DNA of 31,552 bases from Herpomyces periplanetae (lineage: Eukaryota > Ascomycota > Laboulbeniomycetes > Herpomycetales > Herpomycetaceae). Of this stretch, positions 20,835-31,552 are shown piece after piece; position 1 is the first letter of the stretch; each line of letters begins with the position of its first letter. Position numbers and translations under genes: made by a program. The notes beneath the pieces were generated by a model. It worked only from the letters and a program-made list of their open reading frames with translations, made no database searches and was not told the origin of the DNA. The DNA lies in contig WMKJ01000130.1 of NCBI GenBank assembly GCA_009733715.1, positions 1 through 31,552 of the forward strand, given 5' to 3'.

Positions 20835-23800
20835 ATGGATCAAATTGAATTATCAAATCTACACCTAGATTGGAAAAATGATTCTAAATCAAACGAAAAG
20901 ATTTATAGTGAATTCTCTCGAGAAGGTTTCTCAATACCCTCCCGTAACGGAATCGGAACCACCCCTTTAACAAATTCCTGGCTTAACCATCGCAACGCTC
21001 TTCACTACACAATTAACATGCGCAATGAGCGAAGGAGAATGTGGCTAACTAGGTCAATCTGTGATATATTTATCATGATAACATCAGTCCTTTTATTGTT
21101 CTTAACTGTCTACACTTCCGTCCTTCAGCCTACCGATAAACAAATATGTTCAATGTCTTTCATGCGATCTTCCTATTACAAATTCAAGGATTTTCGTGCC
21201 CAAAACAACCAATTGAATAATAAGTACAACTTATTTCTCTACCGTGAAGTTGGAATCGATGATTCTCGATGGCTTACCGGTATTCCCGTCCTATTCGTAC
21301 CCGGAAACGCTGGAAGCTATAAGCAAGTTCGTTCAATTGCCTCCGAAGCTGCTTACTATTTTCAACAAGTCGTTAAGCATAATTCATCCTCTTCCATCCT
21401 TAATCATGGTCCCTTCGTGCCTCTTGATTTTTTCACCTTGGACTTTAACGAAGATCTTTCTGCCTTTGACGGAACTTGTGTAATACATCAAGCCGAATAC
21501 TTAAATGATGCTATACGATATATTCTTTCCTTGTATACCAAACGATCCAATTCTAACATCTTGTTGAATACTCCTTTCCCTTCATCCGTTATCCTTTTGG
21601 GTCATTCAATGGGCGGCATTGTAGCTCGAACTGCTATTACAATGGCTAATTACGAAGCTAAATCGGTCAACACAATAATTACCATGGCTACTCCTCATTC
21701 ACATCCCCCCATAACGTTTGATAGCAATCTCGTGAGAGTTTATAATTACGTGAACCGCTACTGGAAAAACTCTTTTACCCCCTCAAATGTTAATTCTATT
21801 CAAGGTGTTAATCGACTCAATGGAATTTCCCTTATATCTATAACCGGTGGGCCCCTCGATGCATTGGTTCCTTCGGATTACGCTAATATAAGAACGATCA
21901 TTCCCGATACTCATGGATTTTCTGTTTTCACATCTTCAATTCCTTATGTTTGGACTTCCATGGACCATCTGGCCATTACCTGGTGTGATGAACTTCGAAA
22001 AAAGATCGTCAAAAGTTTATACGACATTCTAGATGTTGAATCCTCTCAATCTACTAAACCCCTCTCTCATCGCATGAACATTTTTCGAAATAACTTCCTT
22101 GCTGGATTTCATGATCAAACAAAGGCTTCACTGGACCCTACCATTCGCACTATTGACACTTCAGAAATCTCCGAACAAATTTCGCCTTACTCCTCTACTA
22201 TTCAAGCTTCAACTTATACAATTACCTTTTCATTATTCCGTCATCCATTGCAATCTCGTTACCATATATTGGACATACCTTATGTCACTCGAAATGATTC
22301 TTCGTCAATATCTTTCTCTTTTATTTCCAATTCAACCATGGCTAGTCTTGTCAACAATCTGGAATTGCTTGTGTGCAATTTCTCTTCATCTATAACCCAT
22401 CAACTCTCATGTCATCGACTGTTAAAATTTTCAATTCTCCCCATTCCAACTACTTCAACATCCTCATCATCTAATGCCATATCTACTCTTCATTTTATTC
22501 ACCTTGTCCTTCCTGTCTCTTCTTATTCCCAATTAATTATTCATGAAAAAGTTCATCAGCTTGAAAGCTCCCCTAAATTATCCCCATCCTGGGCCACGGC
22601 TGAATTACGCTCTACTAACGATATAAATCTTAATTGGTCTCTTTCACTTATTTCAACCATTCGGCTTTTCTTATCCAAAGTTACCTTCCCTCTTCCATCC
22701 ACTCCATCAATCTATAGGAGTATTAAACTTTCCTTTATCGATTCCTACCTCTTTTACCTTTCCCTATCTCTCGTACCGCTCCCTTCGACTACCGTGTCTC
22801 ATCAACATTCCTCGATTAACTTTCCAGTTCCCACTCAATGTCGTCCTGTTTTTCTTCCGATACTTCGTCAATACATCTCCTCCTTACACGAATCTAAATT
22901 TTACACTAACTTTTCATCCGCTTACATATCTTCTCACTTAAATCCTCCGCTTTTTCCAATCGTTGGAACTTCTGATTCTCTGAACCTTCAATTATGGCTT
23001 GATCCATCCTGCCCTTCTCACCAGTTAGCTCAACTCTCCCTTAAGATAAATTTTCTTAAATCTTTCGGTCAATTATGGCTAAGATATCGTCCTATCTTCT
23101 TGACTTTTCACCTTTCAATTTCTGCTTTGACTCTTCATTGCCAGTTTTCAAATTACTCAAAGACTAATAGATTTCCATCATTTAGCTTTGCTTTATACTC
23201 TTGTCTTTTCTCTTCCTTACCCCTCTTAACCATTATCATTGTACTAACCTTTTCCATTTTACTTTCATCACCAACTTTTATCTCTTCTGACTTCTTCCAT
23301 AACCTATTAATAGGCTCATTTAGCCCTGTGACCATTTTTTTGGTCGTTCCACTCTTCATATACATTTCGGCTGGTCTGTCCATTCTTCTCAATTATCTAT
23401 CCTCATTTTTCCTTTACTTCTTTGCATATACTTCCCGCTTATCCAGCTTGCTTGGATTTTCCCTCTCTCCTCCTCTTTTCCAACCCTTCCTTCATAAATA
23501 TTTTTCAATTCCTCGACTAATTAACATAACATTTATTTTATTTTCCTTGTCTATCGTTATACCTTATCAGTCCATCTTTCTAGTTATATGTCTTCGAATT
23601 TTCCTGGCTACTGTCTCCAGTGTTAACAAACTCCATACTCATCCTTCACTTCACACTCTTAACCGATTGAATTTTACCCATTCTATACTTATTATATTCC
23701 TTTCTCTTTTACCCATAAATATACCTCTTTTTATCGTTTGGTTTCGGAATCTTTCTACTTCATGGATATCATTCTACCATCCCTTTTACAACGTTGTATC

Positions 23801-24129
23801 CATTCTCCCTTTTATTCTTCTATCAGATTTGTTAACTTCTGAGTCCTTTACCGTTAGAAGACTTTTTTTCCCGTAAGTATTCACTCCAATTTTTTCTTTG
23901 GCACACCAATACCTTGAAATCAGACATGTCATACACATATATATTAACCTTGTCGGCTCCTCATATTAGCTTAACACTCATCAATTCCATCCTACTTTTT
24001 GGCCTCGCTACCTTTACCATTGTCGCCAGCGTATCCTACTCCTTTATACTACACTATTGGGTTAACATAATCTGTCTCTGGTTTACCGTACTACACTTTT
24101 ACAAATTGTCTAATAATTCATCAACCTGA
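20835..24129 (+). CDS. BST1: GPI inositol-deacylase (Bst1/PGAP1 family), 2 exons
   Basis: Family role: ER membrane serine hydrolase that removes the inositol-linked acyl chain from GPI anchors, needed for ER exit of GPI proteins. Exon 1 is 20835-23872 and exon 2 is 23970-24129. The 97-nt intron has donor GTAAGT, branch TATTAACC and acceptor ATTAG (phase 2). Total about 1065 aa. An N-terminal membrane segment lies at about 72-96 (FIMITSVLLLFLTVYTSV), then IPVLFVPGNAGSYKQVRS and the lipase nucleophile elbow GHSMGG (S258). A luminal domain rich in N-glycosylation sequons follows, then many C-terminal membrane segments (about 750-1050). Exon 2 encodes the last two (LINSILLFGLATFTIV and YWVNIICLWFTV). 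Length fits yeast Bst1. Confidence 0.93.
23873..23969 (+). other. BST1 intron (97 nt) with two competing acceptors
   Basis: Donor CC|GTAAGT. The acceptor at 23968-23969 keeps the frame open for 53 more codons with two membrane segments. An earlier CAG at 23921-23923 would give a stop after about 15 codons, and that stop TAG overlaps the distal acceptor. Confidence 0.7.
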
Positions 24130-25187
24130 CCCCCTCTTTATGACTTATCTATCATAATTGAATCGTTACATGACTATCATTAACGTGGTCAACATGAGCC
24201 TTTTTCTACTTATTTGCTTACTTATACACAGTGACCTAGAAGAATCTCATTCCTCCTTGTCATTCCACTTGATAAAACTTCCCAAGCATTCCACACTATC
24301 TATCGTACACCACAAACCACACACCACATCCCCTTTTTCAATCCAATCCCATCTTCACTTCAATTTAATCTCTAAAAATTCATTATTTTCCCTCAAAAAC
24401 TCCCGTCACTCGTAAACATTATTCCGGGGCGGCAGTACCTCGGCCCTACTACCCCAGGCGCTTACCCTTTAAAGTAAAATATCCAATGCAGATTGCTCCT
24501 TCCCAACCAATTCCTCGAATATCCCAAAATAGTCACTCTTTCTCAAAATACCGAGACGCACCTTCCAAAAGTAGTACTGAGCAATCTCAACATTGAGAAA
24601 AATTTCCCGCTAATTCACAAGACTTCCATCTTTCACCCCTACTCGTCCGTCTTCACTCCTCGTGAAGCTGTGCGCCAACTACTCGCTTAGTCTTATTATA
24701 TAATCACTCATTAGCTAATCCTACTATTAACCACGTTTTTCCCGACTTCCTGCCAAGAAGCGTGAAGTCGCTTGTTTTCTATATAAGATGAGCGTCCGTC
24801 ACTCATTTATCCTATTCATCACTTAACACATCTTTCTTGACATCGCCGTATATATTCCGTTAAGGTCTTCTCACTCTTTTATTTTCCTAGTCTGCTAAGG
24901 CCCTTCAGATTGACTTTCTCGGCTATCGCCTCAATTCCTCTTTCTTACTCTCTACATCCGTGGCTTTATCCTCGCGCTTCATCCTATTACCCTTCAAACT
25001 TCTTTTCCCTATTAAATTTATCCCCTCTCCGTTTTCCGTCGTCCTCACTTATCCATTTATTTTATCAACCCTTTCTCGTCGCCTTTACTTAACCTGCAAA
25101 AATCACCCCTCAGATTTCTCATGCTTATTCCTTTCAATAACTTACACTGTTAGCCTGCCCATCACTTGTTTCTCGCATTAACTCCTC
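24130..25187. other. BST1-GYF intergenic region / GYF 5' flank
   Basis: About 1.06 kb, pyrimidine-rich on the plus strand. A TATATAAG string at 24780-24787 lies about 400 nt upstream of the GYF ATG and is a possible TATA element. Short open frames (for example 24493-24690) have no recognisable features. Confidence 0.45.
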
Positions 25188-28100
25188 ATGCCTCCCTCAT
25201 TCGCTTCCGCTGCCGCCGCCGGTGGCTCATCCAATGCTAACTCACATCGTCATGATGCTTCTGATGCGTAAGTGTTTTGCCTTCTACCTTCATCCTCAAC
25301 CCTCCCTATCTTATCCTATCTATCCTTTATCTTCTGCTCGACTTCATTTTAAACTACTTTTCACTTCTTTCCTGCCTGCTTGCCTTCTCGTTCTTATACA
25401 TTATTATTTCCCCTTAAACACCGTCCTCAACCCCGCTCTTCTCTATTGCCTTTCTCGTTAATCGCTCATAATTGTCTACCATCCTTTCCATATCCCACTC
25501 ATTCTTTCTTTCTCCCCCTCCATGCAAATCCTTCCTATATTTTTCCCTCCTTTCATCTATAATCCCTCCCCCTCGCTGCCGCCGCCGCCGCCTCTCTTTT
25601 ATCGTATCCCTGTTGTGACATGACCCAAAGTACGCCAAAGCCATGCTGAAGTAATCCATTTTTCATCATATTACTTTCCTCTATATCTTCTCCCCCTCTC
25701 AATGTTTGTACTCTTTACCCTTCTTAAATACATTCTTCATAATCTTACTCCCATTGGTTTCCTTTTCTCTTCCAATTCTCCCCCCTTAACGTTAACTTTT
25801 CTTTGTTATTCTAACCTACCATTCCTCAATATCACTCAGTCTACGTCGATCGGTTCCCATCCTCACTATGCGTTGTGCTCCCTCAGCATCCGGTAGCACC
25901 CCCCCCAAACTTGATTTGCCAAAAAACGCGTCTACTCAGATCCGTACTTCTTCCATTTCTTCCTCTCTCGCTTTCGTTAATCGCGTCATTACCGTCAACC
26001 CGGACGCGATTTATTCTAAAGATCAACTTCTCGCTTTATTTGCCGGTCAACTTGAATCCGACACTCTCCATCAAAACATATCAACCTTGTTCATGAATGG
26101 TTGGAATCCCCATTCTTCCAATGATTCTACTCTAACCTCCACTGGTCGTTCTGATAAATTTATTAAACATGATCATACAATTGGTGCTGAAGTTTGTTGG
26201 GATTCTCAAGGCGCTACTCATCCCCTCGGATTAGTCGATTTGTCTGAAAATGAAAAAGAGGTACGTTTACTAGGCTAATCCCGCCACCTTCTCTCTCTAA
26301 GCCTTGTTTTTAACACCTCCCTCTTCCCTTCCGTATTATAGCTCTTTTCGACCACCGTCAATTCTCCCTTGAAATTGCCCCCTCTAAATATGGGAAAGGA
26401 TGATGGGATGAAAGATGGCAAAAATCTGAGGAGAACTTCCCAGTCGAACTCTTCCAATAATTCAAATACGTTTGTATCTTCTTTATCAACTCCTAAGTCT
26501 GCTCGCCCTCGTCGTGAAACCCACAACCTGTCTTCATACGTGAACTCCACATCCAATTCCAATCGACTTACCAAAGATGAACTTAACATCTCCGTGGCTC
26601 CACCTCCTTTGATATGTCGCCGCTTGGATTTTAAGGATTCTAGCCCTTCAACAAGCTCCACCAGTATTGCGGAAAAAGATCGAACTCGCTTCTCAACTCA
26701 GTCCAGCACTAATGGTCAAGATTCTCATTCTGCTGATATTCAAAAACGTTCCATTGCTCATAGCAGTAGCTCTACTTCTGATTCTTCCTCCGCTTGGTCA
26801 TCATCTGCTACCTCAACTTTTGGTTCCATGGGAAATTTCGCACTGCAAGGTACAAATCCTACTTTAGGTACCGAAAGACGTTCTGTGGTTAACCCGGTTA
26901 AATCCGAGTCCTCTTCTAAACTTCGCATTCATCTTGCCAAATTGGGAACAGATCAAAATAAATCTTTCAAAACCTTCTCTGTCAACGATTCAAAAGGTAA
27001 ACCTGACAAGAAGCAAAATACAGCGTGGATGGAAGCAAGGAAAAGTGGTTCCATCCTTGTTGCTACCACAGCTCCCCCAATCAATACTCCTACACATGAA
27101 AATTCCCGATCAAAACTTCAACATGGTAATGATAAACCCAAAGTTAAGCTTGCTTCCAGCAATGAATCCTTCACCGAAGTTTCTCATCCCCCGATCACCG
27201 AGGATCTGGCCGCCCCGTCCTCAACAGGTGATAAACTTCCTGTTGAAAATTTTCCCATGTTGGATGATGAAAATTCGTGGGTACCATCTAATTCTTCTGC
27301 TGTCTCCGTGAACATGGAGTCTGGTGATCCGTCGGTCCACGACATACCTCCACCCGAGATGTATCATGAAGAAATTGATGATCCTCAGGTTTCTGCGTTA
27401 ATCGACGCTGCCAATATCGGTGATGATAGCTCGGAACCCATAACAGCTTGTATAGTAGGCAACGGATACAATGGTCGCATTAACTCAACTGAAAATGATT
27501 TAAACCACGGGAAGAGAGACATCGCCAAGACCCCTATGCACAACGAAGTTGAAATATCAAAAATGACGTTTGAAGGAAATCAACCTCTTGAAGTCGGTTC
27601 TCCCATCTCCGCTTTACCGGGATTAGGTGTATCATCGCAGAATCCATCTAATTTTGATCCATTATCAATTGATCGAGGTCAGTCCTCGTGTACGGGTTCT
27701 ATGCATGGATTTTCCAATTTTTGTGGATTGGCAGCACTTGCCACGGCTTCGTCTAACAATAACGGTTGGACTAATAACTCCGGCCGTGGAACGCCATCCA
27801 AGGAACGGTCTGGTTTTGGCTTAACTTTTCGTGAGAATAAGTTTGGTTCCATTGGTGATCCCAGGTTGTCTGCGTTACCCGGATTAGGCTCGTCTGAATT
27901 CAATAATAATAATCCCTTGTCGGGGAGCTCTATATCAGCCAATCGAATGGTCAATACCTTGATATTACATCCGCCTGGGTCACAAGACTCTTTTCGACAA
28001 AGTGATGCTAAGGATCAGTACGGCGATAAAGTTTGCGGTTTATTGAATCAATTACAACCAAACAATTTTTTATCAATGGAGTGCAGTTCCAAACATTCAG

Positions 28101-31100
28101 TTGCTGATGAAGGTAACCCTGAACTGGATGCCGCATATCGTCACACCGGTCATGTATTCTACAGCGGAAACGTCCCTTCTATGACAGATGAGAAGTCTTT
28201 TTCGGCGGGTTTGCCCGGGCATCTTGGCATGAACTCAGAGTATTCCATGAATGCTCACGAGGCAATACCCGGTTCAACTACTGTTTTAGCCCCACTTGCA
28301 TCAGTGACTCCCCTTCCTCCACCTCCAAATCCTCCACAGCCGCTACCTCCTGCGCCTCAGCAAGTTCCAGGGTCGTCGAATCTTCATCATGGCAATTTAA
28401 ATTCTAATTATGGTAATCAAACCTCGCAAGTTACCTCGCGAAGAGTCATTATGCTCATGCCAGACCAGATCCGATGGGTGTATAAAGACTTTAATTGGAA
28501 TATTCAAGGACCATTTTCAGGACTAGAAATGCAAAAATGGTTTCAATCGGGGTTTTTCACACCGGATTTGTTGGTCAAGAGGGTTGACACTCCCAAGTTC
28601 GAAACCTTAATACAATTGATTCGTAGAGTAGGCAATGCGTGTGAGCCGTTTTTGGTTCCCCAGGCTCTAGTAGTGCCGCATTTGACGCCAGTTAACTCCC
28701 AAGAAGATATTTGGACCAATCATTCAGTTTTACCAAATTCTTCATCTTCTTCTCCTTCATCAATCAACACTAATGCTATTAATTCAGCTGGTCATATTGA
28801 TTCAGTTCCAGCGTATGGGTCTACTGTTACATCGTTTTCATCCATTGGTGTACCTTTAACTGAACAGCAAAAGGCCGCTGAACGTCGAAAGCAAGAAAAA
28901 CTTTTCTTCATGTCGCGCCATAAGGAGCAGCAGCATATTTTGGCGTCTCAGATGTTATCAGGCGTAAACTCTAACCTGTACACTCATGCTTTGCACCACG
29001 GTGGAAACTCTGGATCAGGAAATTCAGCAACTTGTCCAACCATGCCCTCAACATCGACAACAACCGGTGGGAGTGTGGGTGGGAATTGCATACCTTCTCA
29101 TGATAATGGAACTGTGAACAACGGTACGAGCCATAATTTGGCATCGGGCAGAGCCAATTTTGCGCCCCTGTCCCCTCCAGGTATACTTCCCGGTAAAAAT
29201 CACAAGCCTTCGATGAATTTTCATGGAAACTCTTTCAAAACTGGTACAACATCTGGACACGACTCGAATGAGAATTGTGAAGGAAAGGTTTTACTATCTG
29301 AAAATGGATTGCTATTGGAGCGATTAACCTTGAGTAAGGGAAATGGAGGTGCTAATACTTCAGATTCAGATACGCCTTCATTTACCCATGATACATTTGA
29401 TTCTGTACTTCATGCCCAGCAAGTTGCACAACTTATGAGTGATCGTGCTAGGCTTGAGCGTGAGCAAGCTGAACGTGATGAGCTCGATAATCTTGCTGGC
29501 CGTGACAAGCATCAAGCCATGCTTAATCTCGAACGCCTTGAGCAGTTCAATGAGCTTCGGGCTGACGAGCTTGGTCACTTTCGTATAGATCGGATTCCTC
29601 TCAATATTCAAGATCCAGAATCCATGGTGAATCATCATCATCCGCACCATTCTAAGAATTACCAGATTATTAACTACACCGATGATCCGTCTCCTCAGAC
29701 TAGTCAACCTTACGTTTCCTCGCCTTCTATGCACCCACCATCGCTTGATAATGGTGATGCAGGTTCCGCATCTAGTTCTAGCGTACCGTTACCATCCACT
29801 GCACCCCTTGCTCCAACTGTTGCTACTTCTGGCACACCGGAGAGTACACTATCTCCCGATGTTCCGGCTAACCGTGAGACACCGTGGAATAAAGTTCCTC
29901 CTGGTCCCTTTCCATCTCCTCCTACATTAGCGACACCAAATCCTCTGCGGGGGTTTAATACGAACGACTCAACTTCTACTACACAGCTACTGTTGCTTGA
30001 TACGGTGGCTCCATCTAGTCAGTCGTCATCTTCAACATCATCACTTGCGCCGTGGGCGAAAGACCTCAATGAACCTATCAAGAGACCTTCTCTTAAAGAG
30101 ATTCAAGAACACGAAGCTAAGGTTGCTGCAAACTCCCAAAGCGATGGATTTCTCTCTACAGTACATTCTAACGGGAAACTAACAAGTTGGCATTCCGAGT
30201 TTCCTAATCATTCCGCTACACACTTTTCGTCGGTAGCTCATAACTCCTCCGTTGTTGGGACACATGCGAGTACGGCTGCGTCTACCGCTGTACCGACGAC
30301 ATTATCTTCTGCTTCGCCTTCTATAAGCTCGTTGCCGTCTGTGCAAACACCTGGACTCCCGCCTACATCTAATTGGGGCTCAGGATCCACTACAAACGTT
30401 TCCCAAGGCACATCAAGTTGGACTAAATCGGCAAGGAAATCTACTGTTCAAAGTATGCCTAAAAAGTCCTTACAACAGATTCAAAAGGAAGAGGAAGCCA
30501 GAAAGCGTAAAGTAGCTTCTACGACTGCTCCTGCACTCGCTAATTCAGTTACATCAAACTCAAGCATTGGGGGAGGAGGTTTAACGGGGAACGGAACTTC
30601 ATCAACTAATGCGAAAACTTCAGTATCAACTCATTCGTCCACGGGTACACCAGGTAAACGTTATGCTGATCTTGCAGGGAAGAGCGCAGCGTCAACTGCG
30701 AACGGGACTAGCCCTTGGACGGTGGTGGGACCTGGCGGTAAACTTAAGACATTATCCTTTAAGTCAACGTCTACAACTACGACGAATGCGTCTGGCTCAA
30801 TGAGTGTGACATCAAATGGGAAAATTCAGTCACCCACGGCTGTATCGACATCCGCACAATCGAAGAAATTGCCCAAATCAGGGAAGTTTGCGACGGGGTC
30901 AGCGCCAGCATCTACGAACGGAAACAGTCCTGTTAATGCCATGGATGAATTCCGTAAATGGGCTATATCAGAGTTACGACATGATTTGAATAAGGGCATT
31001 AATGGTATGTATTTAAGGATTTTCGTGATGAAATTGACATTTTTTGCAAATAGATTGCTTATTTAATGGGACTATTTTAGTGGAAGAATTCGTTCAAGGA

Positions 31101-31385
31101 CTCTTAACGTTTCCATCGGAGTTAGATGTGATTGTAGAATCAGTTCATGCGGTATCATTGACCATGGATAGTCGACATTTTGCGGAAGAGTTTATTCGAA
31201 GACGAAAGCTTGCGGAGAAAGGCATTGTTGATTCTACTTCCATATCAGCACCGACTACATCTTGTAGTGGGAAAGGTGGTACAGGGGGATGGAGTGAAGT
31301 TGCTAAACGTGGTTCAGTAAATACGACTAAAGAGGAGCCGCGTACGTTTCGCGTTGTAACAACAAAGAAGAAAGGCAAACGTTGA
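25188..31385 (+). CDS. Large GYF-domain protein (Smy2/GIGYF-like), 4 exons
   Basis: Family role: GYF adaptors bind proline-rich PPG motifs and act in translational repression, mRNA decay and secretion-linked processes. Exons are 25188-25267, 25840-26260, 26342-31004 and 31081-31385. Introns are 572, 81 and 76 nt with donors GTAAGT, GTACGT and GTATGT; total about 1822 aa. It opens with MPPSFASAAAAGG, then YSKDQLLALF and TLFMNGWNP, as in filamentous ascomycete homologues. A central disordered region is followed by the GYF domain (about 877-940: IRWVYKDFNW, QGPFSGLEMQKWFQSGFF). A charged helical stretch follows (about 1190-1245, EREQAERDELDNLAG). The C-terminal module (EFRKWAISELRHDLNKGIN joined to VEEFVQGLLTFPSE) ends in FAEEFIRRRKLAEKG. 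Both splices around the GYF exon restore conserved blocks. The first exon is the least certain. Confidence 0.92.
25268..25839 (+). other. First intron of the GYF gene (572 nt)
   Basis: Donor GC|GTAAGT, branch TTCTAACC, acceptor ACTCAG, phase 2. It contains a small (CGC)n patch at about 25577-25592 and is otherwise pyrimidine-rich. It links the MPPSFASAAA exon to the next exon in frame. A start at the ATG at 25868 would remove the need for it but would lose the family N-terminus. Confidence 0.65.
26261..26341 (+). other. Second intron of the GYF gene (81 nt)
   Basis: Donor GAG|GTACGT, branch TTTTAACA, acceptor TTATAG, phase 0. It joins SENEKE to LFSTTVNSPLK, a run conserved in remembered homologues. 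Confidence 0.9.
31005..31080 (+). other. Third intron of the GYF gene (76 nt)
   Basis: Donor AATG|GTATGT, acceptor TTTTAG, phase 1, joining KGIN to VEEFVQGLL. An upstream AG (31052-31053) would add nine residues in frame, but family sequence favours the distal one. Confidence 0.85.
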
Positions 31386-31552
31386 AGCACGGAGCGGTTA
31401 CTCTGAGGAGTTGTGCGTGGTATATTTGCTGAACGAATTATGAAAGACGGTAATTTTGACGCGGGAGTTTTGGCTCGCTAGATGCGCTCAAATATAGTGT
31501 CGAATTCGGGAAGTATATAATGCTAGTTATCCGTGTAATTAGGATTTAATTC
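31386..31552. other. 3' flank of the GYF gene
   Basis: 167 nt after the stop. No further gene or clear element is visible before the window ends. Confidence 0.4.

Noticed and set aside
24493-24690. 65-codon open frame between BST1 and the GYF gene
   Set aside because: Short, no recognisable motif, in pyrimidine-rich spacer; it does not join BST1 in frame through a usable splice.
1-31552. Transposons, LTR or virus-like elements, biosynthetic gene cluster, CRISPR array
   Set aside because: No transposase, integrase or reverse-transcriptase motifs, no terminal repeats, no polyketide or peptide synthetase genes; all large frames are explained by conserved host genes.

Overview
The window is nuclear DNA of a fungus, most likely a filamentous ascomycete (Pezizomycotina-like). 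The evidence is spliceosomal introns with GTAAGT/GTATGT donors and CTAAC/TTAAC branch points, a class VI (division III) chitin synthase, a Kre6/Skn1 glucan-synthesis protein, a fungal Zn2Cys6 regulator of the CRSCAKAK type, and a GYF protein with a MPPSFASAAA start. I cannot name the species. Genes are AT-leaning and intron-poor. Spacers are long and strongly strand-asymmetric, with pyrimidine-rich 5' flanks. I see no transposon, virus-like element, tRNA, rRNA or CRISPR array.

Layout: (1) 2-313 (+), the C-terminal end of an Arg/Ser/Glu-rich protein. (2) 383-2716 (-), Kre6/Skn1-like protein, one intron, convergent with (1). (3) 3503-4531 (+), Zn2Cys6 transcription factor, divergent from KRE6, with a GC-rich 5' coding part and two alternating-leucine motifs. 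(4) 5312-7507 (+), PTEN-type phosphatase, convergent with (5). (5) 8167-11182 (-), class VI chitin synthase, at least three exons. (6) 11.2-16.0 kb, a 4.8 kb gene-poor divergent spacer with a G-quadruplex-type tract, a 2 kb pyrimidine-rich stretch and an ATCACGTGAT palindrome. (7) 15980-19899 (+), UPF2/NMD2, three exons of which the first has only 19 nt. (8) 20835-24129 (+), BST1/PGAP1 GPI inositol-deacylase, two exons. (9) 25188-31385 (+), large GYF-domain protein (Smy2/GIGYF-like), four exons.

The gene set is ordinary housekeeping: cell wall (glucan, chitin), GPI-anchor remodelling, phosphoinositide signalling, and mRNA decay or translation control (UPF2, GYF). Neighbours share loose themes but form no operon or cluster. 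I reconstructed the introns by hand from splice signals, reading frame and remembered family sequences; they need RNA evidence. I found no convincing new biological system. The best leads are a GC-rich structured spacer near 20.3 kb, the leucine-alternating repressor-like tail of the zinc-cluster factor, Z-DNA-type tracts on both sides of UPF2, and the long unexplained spacer upstream of UPF2.
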